Part shown: positions 22,941-33,900 of the stretch, one piece after another
Layout of the letters: every line of letters begins with the position of its first letter
How positions within the stretch are numbered: the stretch's first letter is position 1
From: Macadamia tetraphylla
Lineage: Eukaryota; Streptophyta; Magnoliopsida; Proteales; Proteaceae
DNA length: 64,000 bases
NCBI GenBank assembly: GCA_022985045.1
Contig: CM040972.1
Coordinates: forward strand, 18,263,907 to 18,327,906
Direction: 5' to 3'
The notes under the pieces: model-generated
The model's database searches: none
Told to the model about the DNA's origin: nothing
The model's input: the letters and a program-made list of their open reading frames with translations, nothing else
Program-made: the position numbers and the translations under genes

Positions 22941-23625
22941 TATAACACCCTAACTTTAATTCTCTACCTTACTTGTGGACAGGCAATGATACCAGACAGA
23001 GAAGGCCAATATTGGCTTAGTTGGCAATAGTGGAATGCCAAGAGGGGAAAAGTGACCCTACATGTACCTGTACAACCCGCCAACAGTGCTGGAGGAATCA
23101 ACAAGAAGTATGGGTCAATAGGTAATTTATAACCCACAATAGCGATTAGCTATAATAGGGGGTGGTATAGACTATAGGGCGATTGACTTTAGCCCAACTG
23201 ATGGCAAAGCTCTAGGTGACCTGGCCGGCCGATTGGTTTGGCAGAACAAAGATTTTGGGTTCTGTGGGCCCCCATACATATTTCTGCTATGTATCCCTTC
23301 TTACATGTATGTTATATTAATATTTACTTAATAGGTATGTGTAAGTGTATATATATTATATATATATCATATCTCCACCCAACTAAGCTTAAGTTTAAGT
23401 CGGTTGTAGAAAGATTTAAAAGGGGTTAGGGTACCACTGAATACCCATTTGACTCTCTTATTACTGTAAACAACAAGAAGAAAAAGGGAGAAAGAAGAAG
23501 GAGAAGAAAGAAAGAGAAGGAAAGAAGAGAAGAGAGAGACACAAGGGAAGAACTAACTCACCTAAGGCATACCTTGGATCAATTGTGCCACAAGTAAGTG
23601 ATGTTCTTCAGTAAATTAGAGTATG
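22941..23625 (+). repeat. 5' LTR of element D, left part
   Basis: It starts TATAACACCCTAAC (expected TGTAACACCC) and runs to the GTATG duplication at 23621-23625, where B inserted. A weak promoter-like 'GATTTAAAAGGGG' lies near 23413, followed by a GA-rich tract (23470-23560). Confidence 0.6.
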
Positions 23626-24684
23626 TGGTACACCCGTTCCATAACCCGGTCTAATTTGAACTGTTGTGATAGGCCTCGGATCGAAGATCAAAAGTGCAAC
23701 CGGGTTTTGGCTCACGACTACACATTGTCGAAGGGGTAGAGATGACCTCACATGTTCGTGCATTGCCTGCCTATCTAACTGGAGGAGATTCATATCTTCC
23801 GATCCCAGATGGTAAGTGACCCGACTCCCCACACTTGAATTCTGGCACGCATAAAAAATTTCCAAATAGCCTTGAGCAAGTTCGAGGGCAACCACCCTTG
23901 TAAGACCAGCCATAGGATAGCAAGCTATCTTGACCACCAAAAATAAGCCATCGAAAGCAGCCTGGGCCTCGATTTGGTGCCTGTTCCAATGGGTTGACAG
24001 GTTGCTATCGGGGTTCCGATGCCCGTGGTTCCTGCCACTCACATTGTAAATCGTTACGGATGATCCCAGATCATCCTCCACACCTTCATCATGGTGTGAG
24101 CACTTTACAGACCTAAATTGTCGGGCCTCCTGTCCCAAAATTCATTTTGACCCGATTGGTCCAAAAGGGGTCCAACCCAAATAGGCCCTAAGGTCCACTT
24201 AAGTTATAAGTTGGGAAATAAGGATTCATTTCCTCATTTCCAATGTGCTCAATGTAGGAGAGGAAGGATGAAGAAGAGGAAGAAGAATAAGGTTGGAGGC
24301 TTACCTTGGTGCCGGCTACTGCCAAGTTACTGGAATCACTGTCGGAGTAAGTACAACCTCCCATACCATTCTCTCTCTTCATTTCAACCTAGACAAAGCT
24401 AGGTATGGATGGAATCTTAGGGTACAAATCATGTTAAGGTCATAGAATGCGTGTTCTACCCTTCTGGTGTTGTTGCCAAGCTCGAACCAAGCTCGGTGAG
24501 CTCTGGTAACATGTATTACCAAAAGACCAACAAGGGTTTCGATCATTCGATCGACGTATCTCCCAAATGGCTTGGTGGAATTGGAATTTTCTTGGCTTAG
24601 AATGTTGCTAAGAACTTTCCCTACAAACTCCATGGAACAATTACCGACGATCGGGCACGAGCCGAAAAGCCCCAAAATGGGTGG

Positions 24685-24870
24685 ACTGTCCTAAATCACC
24701 ACTGAAAACAGCCCACCGGGTCCACTAGGTCTATTTCCGGTGGCATATTTCTAGTGGACATATGAGCCTTACGTGCTCTCTCTCTCTTTCATTGAAAACA
24801 GGACTGATATTTTCGGTGGAAGTGCCCTATTTTTTATGGGTGTTTTCGGTGACAATACTGTCACTTGGGG
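24685..24870 (+). repeat. CCACCGGAAA-motif cluster in B 5' LTR
   Basis: Many close variants of CCACCGGAAA and its complement TTTCCGGTGG are packed here (GAAAACAGCCCACCGG, TTTCCGGTGGCATATTTC, GATATTTTCGGTGG). The same cluster occurs in B's 3' LTR (35530-35690), C's LTRs (38810-38940, 55320-55470), and again in the leaders next to the antisense TATA boxes of A, B and C. Confidence 0.7.
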
Positions 24871-25199
24871 ACAGTGTCTGTACCCTTTGGGGGTGACTTG
24901 TGTGGGTCCCTCCAAATGTTGCTGATGCATACTGATGTATGATTCCCTATGTGTTTAGGACAGTGACTTACATGTGCCCTGAAGCTAGAATTGATTTGAT
25001 CGATTGGTGGCTGTACTTGAACCCGAACACACCCGATCGTAAACCAGGTGACAGATGGATTATGTTTATTTTTGCAATATTTATTATTATTAAATTACTC
25101 ACATGCTTAGAATTATATGTTTAATTGTAATTTCTCAAATGCGATGATGATATGTTACATTTGTCATTTACGATTATGATATGAATTGTATGGAGATGT

Positions 25200-25640
25200 A
25201 TGACGAGATCCGGTGTGGCCGAGGTAGTATTTGTATCATGATCACTGTTTGTTTGGTTATGTGTGTGTGAGACGGAATCAGACGTGGCCGAGGTGGTACC
25301 GGTGCCATAATTGCCATATGTATGTTGCATTCATGCATTGATTATGTTCATTAGAGTTAGTTGTAGTCGCGGGTTACACTTTGTGGCCAAGGTCTCGCTA
25401 GTATCGTGTACCCCGGGACTGCATTTGGAAATGGATGTGCTTCATGGCCGATGATTGGTACCAGTGTCATGTAGTCTATACTCAACTGTGATATGTATGC
25501 CAGATTAGGTAAATGGTCTCGAGTTACACTTTATGGCCAAGTTCTCGTTGGTATCGTGTACTCGGGACTGTATTTGGAGATGGATTACACTTTATGGCTG
25601 AGGTCTTGCCGGTATCGTGTAATTCATACTAACTGTATCA
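25200..25640 (+). repeat. Internal tandem repeats of B-family LTR
   Basis: Two degenerate unit types recur: one around GTGGCCGAGGTGGTACCGG with GTGCCAT, and one around GTTACACTTTGTGGCC with AAGGTCTCGC and GTATCGTGTA. Corresponding arrays lie at 36020-36450 and, inverted, at 38060-38470 and 54655-55000. Confidence 0.75.
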
Positions 25641-26652
25641 CTATAAAGGCATGTAGCATTTATGTGGTTAGATATCACTTCCTATGCTACGAACCCTTGC
25701 TAATAGGGGTTGAGGTGTTGGATAACCCATTATGATAAGTTCAATGTGCATTTTTGGAATGCCACACCCATGGTACGATGCGATTGTTACCGAAGGCAGG
25801 AACCTGTCCAGCGTGGCTGATGATGTACCAGTGTCGTGACTACCAGGAGGAGATTATCAGGGGTTTGCTGGGTGAACCATGGATGCATACGGGGACCAGT
25901 AAGCTTCTATTCACGGCTAGGGTTTGTATCCTTGCATAGGCGATGGTGGTTCCAAGATGAAGGATACAACCTAATGCATCATAGTACATTTACCAGACTT
26001 AGTTATATTGTTAGGTGGATAATAAATAAATGAACTGCATCACGAGCATCATGGACTATGTGTTTAATTTTCACAATCATGCATCATAAATTATTACTGC
26101 TATTGTCTTACTTGGATGTGCTTGACCCCACCCCTCACTAAGCGAGTCGGAAAGCTCACCCCACGTATACACACCCCTTTTTAGATGGTGATGCAGGTAC
26201 CATAGTATCAATGGTGGGTGACCCAGTATCTTCTGGGTCAAAGTATGATTTGAGCGACTGGTGGATGCCAGAAACAGAGGAGCATGATCAAGACTGTGCT
26301 TGTGACCACTGTGCTTATGTCGCACCGTGAGATTGTACATCATACTTGGTACTTTTGAGTATAACTGTGTTGTATATTTTTTTGAGATTATATTATATGT
26401 CGTGGATGAATGTGACAAAATAACTCGGTTATTGCTATTAAATTATCATTAGACGTTTCCCCATTTTATTTATGTTTTCGCTACTATACTCTGATTCCGC
26501 TGCTTATGTTGGTTTGTGATGAGAGATTGTGAAAATGTTAAAGTACTGCTATCAGAGATCCTAGTAGGTTCGTAAGACAGGTATGTGTCTTATTCACACC
26601 ACCGGTATTCCTAATGGTAAGTTGGGACTACTGGAATAGGGGTGTGACAGCT

Positions 26653-26665
26653 ATAGTATCAGAGC
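26653..26665 (+). other. Primer binding site of element B (tRNA-iMet)
   Basis: ATAGTATCAGAGC lies three bases after the LTR end. It equals the canonical TGGTATCAGAGC apart from the first two bases, so it is slightly decayed. Confidence 0.75.
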
Positions 26666-26938
26666 AACGATGCTCTACCTTAACTCATAATCTCAGACAA
26701 ACTATGACTTAGGGAAGTTAGGATTAAATAATAATCTCAAGACAACAATAATAGAAATTTTCACAATTAGAAGACAAGCATAGGTGTTAAAGCCGTTTCA
26801 TTATAATAGAGAATGTGAATACACAGCTTACACTTTTCATAAGAAAATAAAGTACTGAAAGCAGGAAATCCTAACTAGCCTAAGGCTAAGAAATTAAACA
26901 ACTGAAGCAAATGACAGAACGTAAAAGTTCAACTACAC

Positions 26939-28290
26939 CTAAAACATCAAACTCAAATAAAATATAAAAAGGGAAATCCTAAAAGCTACAGTAGCAAACA
27001 TGTCACTACTCTTGCTGCTGCTGGTTTTGTCCTTACCCTGAGCCTGGTTCAGACCATGCATTTCTGGAGGAGGCACCGGAATACCAAGATGGAAGACCTT
27101 CACCTGCATCTGTGCCTCTAGGGAGGCCACTCTATTATCCATAAGACAATAGGTCCTATCTATGCAGTTGAGGCGGCCATCTATACTCCTCATCAAAGAT
27201 GTGGTGGTGTCTAGGTGGGCCATAACATCATTGAGACCGTAAGGCCTCGCACCCCTAGTGCCTCGAGAAGTAGAAGTAGCCATAGAACCTATAGTGTAGG
27301 GATCAGGTGGTGGAGCCCCACCAACCCTAGCAGCTTCTCCTCTTGCACCACCCACACCTCCACCAATTCACCAGCATCACCGCCGACATTACCGGCACCA
27401 CCACCCTCTACCTCTATACACTACTGACCCTCTCCTAGAATAGGAGTCACCTCCCTTAGATCTATGGTCATCTTCCTTAGAGAATCTTAGTTGAAGTCCA
27501 TGACCTCTTCACCCAAGCGTGCCTCTCCCTCCAAGTCCAATCTAAAGCGGTGGAAGATGTTAGTAAGTATTCTTCCATAGCACAAGCTTCCTGCTCAGCG
27601 ATCCACTCGTTTGGACCGAAGTACCATGGTCCACATAGGGAGGTAAGGAAGATGTATCTACACCCCCATCTACAAGTAGTAGGTCACATAGGCTTGTAAT
27701 GTGGATACATCATCATAGTGTCCATAAGTGGGAAGAACATTCAACTGAATCGCACGGTAGATGGCCTTTGGAGCAGCAAAGTAGTTGACTGAACGGTTCC
27801 ACCCCTTGGCCTCCTTAGTCAACATGTTATTTATCTCCTGAAAAGTATCGAGACTCTGGAAGTCATAAGCTGGAGTCCGAGGCAGGTAGTACACCAGGTC
27901 GCTGGCATTGCTGACCATCAGAATATTGGCCAACTACCCCATGTCAAAGGAGATCTCCACCCCCTTCACATAGGAGGTGATCTGAATCTCTTCAATACCC
28001 CGGTTCACGCATTGCAGGTTGGAGTAGAACAACCTGACCAATGTGGGGTAGTGGTATTTATTGGGTTTTAAGATATGGTACCACCCAACCTCATCAAACT
28101 GTTGACGGAGATAGAATGCACGGAAGTCATTGGTCCTCATATAGACTCCTGGGTCCACATTGTGGCGCTCAAAGAGTTCCCAGTGGTCTCGCTTAGCCAT
28201 AGAGTGGAACAAGATTGGGTTGAACTGAGTAGCGGTGTCTTGCTCCTCTTGTTTAATGGCACGTCGGGTAGGTACACGGCGTCCAGACAT
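26939..28290 (-). pseudogene. Antisense accessory ORF in leader of element B
   Basis: The start at 28290 gives MSGRRVPTRRAIKQEEQD, then FNPILFHSMAKRDHWELFER, YPTLVRLFYSNLQ and VKGVEISFDMG, with a TAG at 27934-27936. The same frame continues LANILMVSNASDLVYY...KAIYRAIQLNVLP and TYGHYDDVSTLQAYVTYY (27670-27933). After further breaks comes RPYGLNDVMAHLDTTTSLMR with YCLMDNRVASLEAQMQ, a likely coiled coil (27090-27240). Order and motifs (FY-x-NL, then G-V-x-I-S-F, then a late H-x-D-x-V) resemble the 'putative plant transposon protein' group (PF20167-like) seen as accessory ORFs in plant retroelements. That assignment is by eye. The ORF is oppositely oriented to gag-pol and conserved in A and C. 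Role unknown. Confidence 0.7.
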
Positions 28291-28542
28291 TGTTGCAATG
28301 TGATTCCTAAGGATTTAGGATGAAAAACCAGGTTCAATGGTTGAATGTAAAGCTCACAGAGAAGAAAATCACAAAACTAGGTTACAGAGAGGAGGAACAT
28401 ACCTTTGGTGTGAATGCGATTTCGATTGATCACAAAATAGCGAGAGGAAGGTAGGGAATGGGTTGCAAAGTCCTCCTTGGCCTTTTCCACACCTTTTGCA
28501 CAAGTGAAAATAGGGTTTTGTACAATGAAACCCAAACCTGAG

Positions 28543-28552
28543 CCTATTTATA
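28543..28552 (-). promoter_or_regulatory. TATA box for antisense ORF of element B
   Basis: On the minus strand it reads TATAAATAGG, a near-perfect plant TATA box, about 255 bp before the ATG at 28290. A 5'-UTR intron like that of C would start at the donor GTATGT (28402) and end at about 28329; here the acceptor AG is mutated to TG. Confidence 0.6.
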
Positions 28553-28740
28553 GCCGTTTTGGTGCCACCGAAAACAGCCCACCGGAAGCACTAGGCATGC
28601 TTCTGGTGCCTGTTTCTAGTGAAGTGAAAAATCCCTATTTGAACTCTGTTTTGCCCACCGAAAATAACACTGATATTTCCTGTGGATTAAACCATATTTC
28701 TGATGATAATTCTCCCTGTTTCCGGTGGACTAATTTGTAA
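28553..28740 (-). repeat. CCACCGAAA-motif cluster upstream of antisense TATA in B
   Basis: The segment GCCACCGAAAACAGCCCACC through TTTCCGGTGGAC parallels the LTR cluster at 24690-24860 in motif order, including the words CACTAGG, TTTCTAGTG and ACTGATATTT. It lies directly upstream of the antisense TATA box. Confidence 0.65.
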
Positions 28741-28927
28741 AAAAATAAATTATTTTATTTTTCAGATCTAAATTTTTTTTTATTACTTTAATGGTGTGCC
28801 ATTTGGGATACGTGCGTGATCAGATCCTAATATGTGTGGACCCCACTTATGCCCTAACCCTAATTTTAACTATCGTATACGTGTGGGACCCACTAGACAT
28901 ACATGTGTTCCAATTACATGCAACCAT

Positions 28928-29675
28928 GGTTTTAAGTATCTCCGATACCGATACGATACCCTCCGATACGTATCTTAAATTTAGTCGATCGATACGATAC
29001 ACACCGATACGATAAATTGAATTTTTTAAATCATTTCGTATCGATATATATCCTACAATACATACCGATATGCATCAATACACCACTAATACACATCGAT
29101 ACGATACGACATGCCTCGATACGACTCTATGAAAAATATAAAATTGAGGTAAAATGTACGCTTTATGTATTGGTACGTATTGAGTATCGATATGTATCGA
29201 TCAAGACGATCGGTATATATCAGCACGTATCGGTGAGTATCGATATATATATATATATATCGGCACGTATCGGTGAGTATCGACACGATCGCGCTTACGG
29301 TCATATAATGGCCAATTTAGGTAATTTTTAGAAAAACAATTTTTGAAGGATTTTGTTCCAAAGTTGCTCACCATATTTCTCTCAACTAAAGTGGAAATCA
29401 AGGTTGGGAACAAGGATTTTACATTTATGGGACAACTATGACCTTGAATTCTTAGTACGATACCTCAATTTAGTGTTTATGCATAATACATGTTATCAAT
29501 AGCTTTTTTTAACAAATTCTTTATGCAAAAGTGTTTAAAAAAATGTTTCCTATCCATTTATGTGTGTATCTTTAGCGTATCTTAGTGTATCTCCGATACG
29601 ATACGATACCCTCCGATACGTATCTTAATTTTGACCGACCGATACGGCAACTGATACCGATACTTTAATCCTTGC
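28928..29675. mobile_element. 748-bp MITE-like insertion (possible non-autonomous Mutator type)
   Basis: Ends are GGTTTTAAGTATCTCCGATA and, inverted, GCAAGGATTAAAGTATCGG, sharing the TTAAAGTATC core. Flanks are ATGCAACCAT (28918-28927) and ATGCAACCGT (29676-29685), a 10-bp duplication with one mismatch. The corresponding leader of C lacks the insertion and has a single ATGCAACATT-like site, an empty site. The interior is full of CGATACG-type repeats and an AT run (29236-29258). A 9-11-bp duplication suggests a Mutator-like origin. No coding capacity; ORFs here translate the repeats. Confidence 0.75.
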
Positions 29676-29723
29676 ATGCAACCGTATATGCATGTGCACT
29701 AATAGGATTCCTCCACAGGAGTC

Positions 29724-30950
29724 ATGTCACACCAGAACACCCAATCCTGATCCCAATCACCCCCGTCACCTCTCGCTTCCCCTACACGGAATAGGGGTAG
29801 ACCCCACAATGCACCTCCGGCTCCACATATACTTACAGCCTAAGATGTGGCATCCATCATGAATAACATGATGCAGGGAGTTGAAGAAAGGTAAAACTAG
29901 TTTATGGCCGAGATCGATAATAGAATCTAAGCAGCAATGGAACCCCATAACGCACCACCCGCACCTCCTACTCCACCGACACCCATTCCAATACCCGTTG
30001 GATCGGCTACCCTTCAAACATCTAGTGGGGCACAAGTGCATGGGCATGTGTAAGACCCGATGCCGGATCAAGCCCAGGCCCATGTAGAGGGCTGGAGAGA
30101 CTTGACGAAAATGATGGAGAAGTTTCAACGGCTTAGGCCCCCATGCTTCTCAAAGGTGGGCCAAGACCTGTTGTATCCATCAAGATGGATTGGTGGAATG
30201 GTGAAAGTTTTTAGACTAATGGGCTGCACTGATGAGCAAAAAATTTTGTGTGCGGGCTATCAGTTGCAAAATAAAGCGAATGATTGGTGGAGTGCCACTG
30301 AGCCTATTCTGAGGGATAATAACCCGAACTCCACTTGGGCAGACTTCAAAGGGGCTTTCTTTGAGAACTATTTTTGGAAAGCTTCAGGGATAGGAGAGAG
30401 AGTGAGTTCTCTCAATTGGTTCAAGGTTCCTGGTCTGTGCTCGAGTATCAGTAACTCTTCGAGGAGTTATTCCATTTTGCTCCTGAGCATCTTAGAGGTG
30501 ATAGAGCTAAAGTGAAGAAGTTTGAGAAAGGGTTGAGCCTAGGTATTGGGTCAACCACTGTGGGGTTGAAATTGCAGACCTATACTGAGGTGGTTGAAGT
30601 GGCCAAATCTATTGAAGTTCGGCATAGAGACAACTTCATGGCGCAACAGGGAATAGAAAAGAGGCCAATGGGATCTACTAATTCTAGGGGGCAACAAACC
30701 TTTCTGAGTGCCCTATGTCAACCCAACTTCAGTGGAATTCAGGAAGCCTGATGCTAGTCAGACTTCCCAGTCCTCCCAACCTAGTGCTGTATCTCAGTCT
30801 TCGGTATCGAGCCTGAGATTCTTTTATTGTGATTAGTCGGGCCACCTGGTAAGGACATGCCCCCATCGAAGGCTAGGTAATGCACCCTACACTATGGCAC
30901 CTAGGCTCCAGTAGGCATATTCAGACCCTAGGACAGCATAGCCCCTACTG
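29724..30950 (+). pseudogene. gag: gag of element B
   Basis: The ATG at 29724 gives MSHQNTQS. The capsid domain at 30060-30700 carries MGCTDEQKILCAGYQLQNKA, DWWSATEPILRDNNPNSTW and LGIGSTTVGLKLQTYTEVVE. The zinc knuckle (about 30815-30865) is damaged: the first Cys is Phe and one codon is a stop (FFYCD-stop-SGHLVRTC). A TGA in the start region and frameshifts near 30390 add to the decay. It would normally make particle protein. Confidence 0.8.
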
Positions 30951-30971
30951 GGCCAGAGACCACAGGGCATA

Positions 30972-33900
30972 GTGTTTACTATGACTGCAGAAGATGCCGA
31001 GGCTACACCCAGTGTAGTGATAGGTACATTATTGATATCATTATTGCCTGCACATGAGTTATTTGACTCAGGAGCCTCGCATTCATTCATGTCACCGGTA
31101 TTTACGAAGAAGATGAGAATTCCACCTAAGGGACTGACTCAATGTTTGGCTATGAGCACCCCTACAGGAAGTGTAGTGGGTTTAAACTATATTTATGAGT
31201 CTTGTCCAGTTACCATAGGTGATCACGAGTTGAATGCTCACTTGATCAAGTTGGATATGACCGACTTTGACATGATTTTAGGAATGGACTGGTTGTTCAC
31301 ATACAGAGCCAGTGTGCTATATGCAGAGAAGACTGTCATTTTCAGACCTCGTGATGATGGTGAGCTTGTGTTCCAAGGGGATAAGCCCAAGAAACCCAAG
31401 AAGGTTATCATATCCGCGCTCTAGATGAAGAAGCTATTGGATAAAGGATGTCAATGCTACTTAGCATCTGTGATGGATACTGAGGTAGAGATTAGGCCAT
31501 TGACCGAGCTAGATGTGGTGAGGGAATTTTCTGATGTATTTCCGGATGACTTGACAGGTTTACCACAGGAGCGAGAGACAGAGTTTGCTATAGATCTACT
31601 CCCTGGCTCAACACTAGTGTCAAAGGCCCCTTACCGCATGGCCCCCATAGAGTTAAAGGAATTACAAGTGCAACTTCAAGACCTTCGGAAAAAGGGATTT
31701 ATTAGACCTAGTGTGTCTCCATGGGGAGCATAGGTATTGTTCGTCAAGAAAAAAGACGGAAGTATGAGATTGTGCATTAATTACTGGGAGCTTAATAAGC
31801 TAACCATCAAGAACCATTATCCTTTGCCAAGGATAGATGATTTATTTGATCAGTTGTAGGATGCCAAGGTGTTCTCCAAGATCGACCTTAGATCAGGCTG
31901 CCACCAGCTTAGGATCAAGGATAGTGATGTCAGAAAGACAGCCATTAGATCAAGGTATGAACATTATGAATTCTTGGTAATGTCATTTGGGTTAACTAAT
32001 ACACCGGCTACATTTATGAATTTGATGAACCAGGTATTCTAGGATGTCCTAGATAAGTTTGTGATAGTATTCATTGATGACATTTTGGTCTACTCCAAGA
32101 GTGCAGTGGAACATGCCGTTCACCTGAGGTTAGTACTGCAACGGCTGAGGGAGAAGCAACTTTATGCCAAATTCAATAAGTGTGAGTTTTGGCTGTCACA
32201 AGTGGCATTCCTAGACCACATTGTTTCAGACAAGGGTATAGAGGTTGACCCAGGCAAGGTGAAGGCAGTTCTAGAATGGGAGACTCCCAAGAGTATAGCA
32301 GACATATGTAGTTTTCTAGGATTGGCCAGATACTACAGGAGGTTTATCGAGAACTTCTCCCACATTGCTACTCTAATGACCCGACTCACATGAAAGGGTG
32401 TAAAATTTGAGTGGTCTGATGCTTGTGAGAAAAGCTTCAAGGAGCTAAGGCAAAGGTTGGTATCAGCTGCAGTTTTGACTATTCTGATCGATACAAGTGG
32501 TATGGTTGTATTAGTGATGCCTCCAAGCTGGGATTGGGTTGTGTATTGATAAAGCATGGGAATGCCATTGCTTATGAATCCTGTAAGTTAAAGGATTATG
32601 AGAAGAACTACCCCAGCCATGATTTGGAGTTAGCAGCTGTGATTTTTGCACTGGAAATCTGGAGACACTACCTGTATGGTGAGAAGAGTGAGATCGTCAG
32701 TGACCATAAGAGCCTCAAGTACTTCTTCACCCAAAAAGCGCTCAACATGAGACAAAGGTGTTGGTTAGAGCTGATGAAGGATTATGATTGTACTATCCAC
32801 TATCACCTAGGAACGGCCAATGTGGTAGCTGATGCACTTAGTTAGAAATCCCAGTCACTGACTCTTGCATCACAGACCACAATGAGTATCTCCTAGAGGA
32901 GGCCAAGATACTCGACTTGGAACTATTAGTAGAGGGTGTCACTTTGTCACTATCAGCATTGGTGGTACAACCTAGTCTGGTGGATAGGATCACTACAGCT
33001 CAGGTTACTGATGCAGAGTTGCAGAAGCTAAAAGAAGAATGTATGGAAGGAACCCAAAAGGACCTGGATTTCTCTATAACCAAAAGCAGAATTCTCAAGT
33101 TCAAAGCGATGTTGTGTGTGCCCAGTGATGGTGATTTGAGAGACACAGTTTTGAGAGAGGCACATAGCTCTCCATACTTCATTCACCCTAGTAGCACTAA
33201 AATGTACAAGGACCTCAAAGGCTCCTATTAGTGGAAAGGAATGAAGAATGATGTGGCCACGCATGTGTCTAGATGCCTTACATGCCACCAAGTAAAGGCT
33301 ATGAGACAGAGGCCCCATGGGTTATTACAGTCCCCACCTATTTCGGAGTGGAAATGGAAGAACATTGCCGGACTTCATCACATGCCTACCCCATACACAA
33401 AAGGGTATGGATGCCATTTGGGTAGCTGTGGACCGCTTTACTAAGGCAACTCACTTTATCCCAATCAAGATCACATTTTCTATAGACAAGTTGGCCATGT
33501 TGTATGTCGATAACATCATCAGATTCATGGTGTGCCAGTTAGTATCATCTCTGATAGAGATCCCAGGTTCACTTCTAAGTTCTAGTCATGTGTGTAGAAG
33601 GCTATGGGCACATGACTAGATTTTAGCACTGCGTTTCACCCTCAAACCAATGGTCAGTCAGAAAGGACTATTCAGACATTGGAGGACCTACTTCGGGTAT
33701 GTGCGTGGATATGAGTTATATTTGGGATGAGAACATTTCTCTTATCGAGTTCTCCTACAACAACAGTTATCAGGCCACCATCGGAATGTTCCCATTTGAG
33801 GCACAGTATGGCAAGAAGTGCCAAACTCCACTCTATTGGGATGAGGTTGGTAAGCAGCATATTTTGGGTCCAGACTTAATACAGGCTACTAGTGAGAAGG

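Larger units (their letters stand above)
23626..26649 (+). repeat. 5' LTR of element B (3,024 bp)
   Basis: It starts TGGTACACCCGTTCC and ends AATAGGGGTGTGACA. It aligns along its length with B's 3' LTR (34455-37039 plus 56566-57001, net 3,016 bp) and, inverted, with both C LTRs. A possible core promoter is TTATAAG near 24203, before a purine-rich stretch (24255-24290). It contains the CCACCGAAA-type motif cluster (24690-24860) and a tandem repeat zone (25200-25640). Confidence 0.9.

Noticed and set aside
23608..24138. 176-codon minus-strand ORF in B's LTR
   Set aside because: Lies wholly within the LTR start. Its inverted and sibling LTR copies show only broken equivalents, and no domain is recognised.
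29017..29331. Overlapping ORFs on both strands rich in Tyr/Ile/Arg
   Set aside because: They are translations of CGATACG/ATAT repeats inside the MITE-like insertion; no domain, not a gene.
28928..29675. CGATACG repeats as a CRISPR-like array
   Set aside because: Units are irregular and short with no constant spacers, the context is a plant transposon, and CRISPR arrays do not occur in plant nuclear genomes.
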